From Mangrovihabitans endophyticus (GTDB taxonomy: Bacteria > Actinomycetota > Actinomycetes > Mycobacteriales > Micromonosporaceae), in the NCBI RefSeq assembly GCF_014646155.1, contig NZ_BMMX01000010.1:119780-183779 (forward strand): DNA of 64,000 nt. The letters run 5' to 3'. Shown one piece after another: positions 61,352 to 64,000 of the stretch (position 1 is its first letter; each line of letters begins with the position of its first letter). The translations under genes and the position numbers were made by a program. The notes under the pieces were generated by a model, which worked only from the letters and a program-made list of their open reading frames with translations, was not told where the DNA came from and did not search any database.

Positions 61352-62436
61352 GCCTCATCCTCGGACGTACCCGTGGCCGACGGCACCCCATTTTCCCCCG
61401 CACCGGTGACGGCCGGGCCGGGATCGTCGGCATGCCACGCGGCGGCGATGCGTTTGAGGCTGTCCCGTCGGGTGGCCGAGTCGTAGACCGTGCCGGCGAG
61501 CATGAGCTCGTCCGCGCCGGTGCGCTCCACCAGATCACGCAGACCGGAGACCACCTCGTCGGCGGTGCCGGCGAACTGCGTACCGGGAAGATGCGCCAAG
61601 GTCTGACGGTCCAAGTCGGACAATTCCACGGCGGCGGCGTCCGGCGGTGAGATGATCGGCCCGAGCCGACCGGTACGCAGGCTCAACGCCATGATCCGGC
61701 TGGGGCCGGCGAGGTATTGCGCCTCCTCGGTGGTTTCCGCCGCGATCACCGACGCGCTGACCATCACGTGCGGCCGGGTGAGGCGCGGGGACGGGCGGAA
61801 TCCGTCGCGATACAGCCGCAGGGCGGTGCCGACGTCGGCCGACATGGCGAAGTGGTACGCGTAGCAGAACGGCAACCCGAGGGCGGCGGCGACCTGCGCC
61901 CCGTACGTGGACGAGCCGAGCATCCACACCTGCGGGTACGACCCGGCGGCGGGCGTGGCCACCAGCCGGGCGGTGCGCTCCGGGTCGATCCGCTCGTCGC
62001 CGAGCAGCGCCAGGACCGTACTCAGATGATCGGGGAACTGTTCGACGGTGAGGTGCGGCGACACCCCGCGCAGCGCGGCGGCGGTGGCCTGGTCGGTGCC
62101 CGGCGCCCGGCCGATCCCCAAGTCGACGCGGTCCGGGTAGAGCGCCTCCAGCAGGGCGAACTGCTCGGCGACCACGAACGGCATGTGGTTGGGCAGCATC
62201 ACACCCCCGGACCCGACCCGGATCCGGGACGTGTGCGCGGCGACCGCCGCCATCAGCACCGGCGGGGACGTCGAGGCGACGGCAGGCATGTTGTGGTGTT
62301 CAGCGACCCAGAATCGCGCGTAACCCAGATCGTCGGCGGCGCGGGCGGTTTCGATGGTGCCGCGCAACGCATCCGTGCTGTCGTGTCCGGCGCGGACGGT
62401 GGCCAGGTCAAGAACGGACAGCGGTACCCGTGGCAT
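61348..62436 (-). CDS. Luciferase-like flavin oxidoreductase
   Basis: 362 residues. LSVLDLATVRAG, RFWVAEHHNMPAVASTSPP, IRVGSGGVMLPNH and DLGIGRAPGTD match the MsnO8-type luciferase-like monooxygenase group. Substrate unknown. First gene of a three-gene run with GNAT and MOSC. ATG at 62436; the last ~25 residues are low-complexity. Confidence 0.92.
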   Translation of the reverse strand: MPRVPLSVLDLATVRAGHDSTDALRGTIETARAADDLGYARFWVAEHHNMPAVASTSPPVLMAAVAAHTSRIRVGSGGVMLPNHMPFVVAEQFALLEALYPDRVDLGIGRAPGTDQATAAALRGVSPHLTVEQFPDHLSTVLALLGDERIDPERTARLVATPAAGSYPQVWMLGSSTYGAQVAAALGLPFCYAYHFAMSADVGTALRLYRDGFRPSPRLTRPHVMVSASVIAAETTEEAQYLAGPSRIMALSLRTGRLGPIISPPDAAAVELSDLDRQTLAHLPGTQFAGTADEVVSGLRDLVERTGADELMLAGTVYDSATRRDSLKRIAAAWHADDPGPAVTGAGENGVPSATGTSEDEA

Positions 62437-62510
62437 GCGGCGAACGTACACCCGAGCGGACCTCGGTTGCCCCGGACGCGGTGCAGGTCACGTCCGCACG
62501 GCCGGGCAGA

Positions 62511-62951
62511 TCAGCTCTGGCGGGCACGCATCCCCTGTACGGCGCCGGTGACCACGAGCAGACCGGCGCCGGGGACGGCCAGCCAGATCGGCCACGGATA
62601 GACGTGGCCGTCGGTGGTGACGGCCACCAGGCCCCAGACGACCACGTTGACCGCGGCCAGGGCGAGCCAGATGGTCCACAACACGGCGAGCGCGGTGGGC
62701 ATCCGCCGGGCGGCACGCTTGCGCTCGGCCTCCCGGCGGGCGTTGACCTCGGCGGCGCTCAAGCCCGGTTTGGGCAGATCGGCGACGAGGGTCAGCAATT
62801 CCTCGTACGTCCGTGCGGCGTACGCGTCGCGCACCCGATCGTCGTACTCGTTCAGCGACAGGCGCCCCTCGTCCAGGGCAACCTTGAGCTGGTCGGCAAC
62901 CTTGTGCCGGTCCGCGTCCGCGGCGCGCATCGACTGGATCTCGCCTGCCAT
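62511..62951 (-). CDS. DUF1707 membrane protein
   Basis: 146 residues from ATG at 62951 behind AAAGGAG. DUF1707 domain at about 8-62 (SMRAADADRHKVADQLKVAL, GRLSLNEYDDRVRDAYAA), a charged linker, and two membrane segments (about 87-107 and 115-137). Paralogue of 12729-13196. Divergent from the methyltransferase at 63035. Confidence 0.85.
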   Translation of the reverse strand: MAGEIQSMRAADADRHKVADQLKVALDEGRLSLNEYDDRVRDAYAARTYEELLTLVADLPKPGLSAAEVNARREAERKRAARRMPTALAVLWTIWLALAAVNVVVWGLVAVTTDGHVYPWPIWLAVPGAGLLVVTGAVQGMRARQS

Positions 62952-63034
62952 GACCCGCTCCTTTACCGCCCCCGTCGATGCAGGCCACGCTATCCGAAAC
63001 AGACCACACCTGACAGCGACGAAAAGAGACAACC

Positions 63035-63652
63035 GTGCGGTACGACGATCTGCTGCCGGCGCTGCGAGCCTCGTACGATGCTGAGGCGGCGACCCGCGAC
63101 AGCCGCCCGAAGCAGCAGTTCAAGCTGGACGAGCGGGCGGCGTTCCTGGACCGGTTGCAGGTGACGCAGGCCCGGACGCTGCTGGACCTCGGGGCGGGCA
63201 CGGGCCAGGACAGCGCTTATTTCCAGGACGCCGGCCTGTCGGTGGTGGCGGTGGACCTGTCCCCGGAGATGACGGCGCGGTGCGAGGCGAAAGGGATCAC
63301 CGCGTACGTGCGAGACTTCCTGCATCTGGGTTTCCAGCCGTCGTCCTTCGATGCGGCGTACGCGATGAACTCCTTCCTGCACGTGCCGGACGCGGACCTG
63401 GCGGAGGCGTTGACGGCGGTACGCACGGTGGTGCGCCCGGGTGGCCTGTTCTTCCTGGGCTTGTGGGGCGGGTCGGATTCGTCGGGAGTGAAGGAGGCGG
63501 ACAACCTGACGCCGAAGCGGTTCTTCGCGCATCGCCAGGACACGACGTTGTTGACTGCGGTGGCGCCGCACTTCGATGTGGTGGACTTCCACACGGTCGA
63601 GGACAACGGATGGCACTTCCAGTCCCTGACCTTGGCGAAGCCGCCGGAGTAG
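63035..63652 (+). CDS. Class I SAM methyltransferase
   Basis: 205 residues from GTG at 63035. Motif I LLDLGAGTGQDSAYF, the acidic VVAVDLSPEMTARC and motif IV-like FDAAYAMNSFLHV are clear. Resembles small-molecule methyltransferases of the UbiE/Methyltransf_11 type; substrate unknown. Confidence 0.9.
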   Translation: MRYDDLLPALRASYDAEAATRDSRPKQQFKLDERAAFLDRLQVTQARTLLDLGAGTGQDSAYFQDAGLSVVAVDLSPEMTARCEAKGITAYVRDFLHLGFQPSSFDAAYAMNSFLHVPDADLAEALTAVRTVVRPGGLFFLGLWGGSDSSGVKEADNLTPKRFFAHRQDTTLLTAVAPHFDVVDFHTVEDNGWHFQSLTLAKPPE

Positions 63653-63737
63653 CCCCAGGCACGCCGCACAACACGCAGCCCCGCCGCGAGGCCACCCCAC
63701 GGCGCGCCCCGCGCGCCGCCCCGCGCCCCCGCCCCGT
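63653..63737. other. GC-rich intergenic DNA
   Basis: Low-complexity, almost only G and C after the methyltransferase stop. No gene or clear structure. Confidence 0.3.
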
Positions 63738-63903
63738 CGATCTTGGACTTTGGGGGCCCGAATAATCACGCCGTGACCGACTTGTCCGACCCATAAGTCC
63801 AAGGTCAACGAGTAGACCTCCCGCCCGCCCGCCGATCATGGAGTTGCGGGTCGGATAGGTCGGTATTTATGGGCTCTATTCGGGCATCGAAAGTCCAAGA
63901 TCG
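63738..63903. repeat. Intergenic inverted-repeat element
   Basis: The 27-bp arms at 63738-63764 and 63877-63903 match as inverted copies at 24 positions (CGATCTTGGACTTT, then CCCGAATA). A GATCATGGAGTTGCGGG segment lies inside at 63835-63850. Similar GATCTTGGACTT and GATCATGGAGTT segments are, from memory, scattered between genes in Micromonosporaceae genomes. Confidence 0.65.
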
Positions 63904-64000
63904 GCGCGGCAGGATCGGCGCGGCAGGGCAGGGCGGCGCACGGGCGGGGCGGCGCACGGGCGGGGCGGCGCACGGCGCGCGGGGGCGCGGCAGGGCGGCG
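63900..64000. repeat. Short tandem GC repeats at the window end
   Basis: ATCGGCGCGGCAGG occurs twice from 63900, then GGGCGGCGCACGGGCG repeats in 16-bp units from 63931 (about 2.7 copies). No coding frame is supported. Repeat length may be unstable or mis-assembled. Confidence 0.7.

Noticed and set aside
63900..64000. CRISPR array at the window end
   Set aside because: Units are 14-16 bp, contiguous and without spacers; simple tandem repeat.

Overview
The window comes from a high-GC actinobacterium. Gene content and order point to the Micromonosporaceae (Micromonospora/Actinoplanes relatives): a zinc-type S14, DUF1707 membrane proteins beside housekeeping genes, hadAB-type dehydratase genes next to rpmG and secE, and a 3' intergenic element with GATCTTGGACTT and GATCATGGAGTT arms of a kind I associate with that family. 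The family assignment is inference; actinobacterial origin is secure.

Layout. (1) 1-4427: a leftward thiamine operon, thiE-thiO-thiS-thiG-thiE/tenI-thiD-thiC (thiC cut by the window edge), behind a promoter and a TPP riboswitch. (2) 4432-8616: an ABC-F ATPase, an RsmC-like methyltransferase, a membrane-anchored hypothetical, and truA. (3) 8706-31171: the alpha, spc, S10 and str ribosomal operons, all leftward, with tuf and fusA. (4) 31271-32139: two small membrane proteins. (5) 32252-45151: rpoC-rpoB, rplL-rplJ, an ABC transporter pair, rplA, nusG, secE. The usual rplK (L11) between nusG and rplA is not there. (6) 45237-51772: tRNA-Trp, hadAB, rpmG, tRNA-Met, tRNA-Thr, a GGDEF-EAL protein, a tiny secreted peptide, an HTH protein, a sulfurtransferase, yajQ and tRNA-Tyr.

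(7) 51756-58184 is an accessory island at the 3' end of tRNA-Tyr. A ~153-bp block (tRNA 3' end, hairpin, integrase-end flank) occurs twice, 1.92 kb apart. Between the copies lie two lower-GC genes: a protein tentatively of the DUF7019 type and a membrane-anchored protein with a HEPN-like RNxxxH motif. After the second copy come a frameshifted tyrosine integrase, the UTRA half of a GntR regulator, a GNAT acetyltransferase, a strikingly AT-rich DUF262-AlbA_2 fusion that looks like a defence gene, and an isolated GntR winged-helix protein divergent from an MFS exporter. (8) 58247-64000: MFS exporter, DUF4180, MOSC, GNAT, a luciferase-like oxidoreductase, a second DUF1707 protein, a methyltransferase, and a repeat-rich end.

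The core genes form the translation and transcription machinery. Several promoters with consensus-like -35/-10 boxes can be read (thiE, infA, secY, rpsL, rpoB, rplJ), with strong hairpin terminators after rpoC, rplA, rplL and rplO. A near-identical 27-nt element lies ahead of rpsL and rpsJ, with a diverged copy ahead of infA, and may be a shared regulatory leader. Main points of interest: the missing rplK, the stacked tRNA-Tyr island with two candidate defence loci, and the shared ribosomal leader motif.
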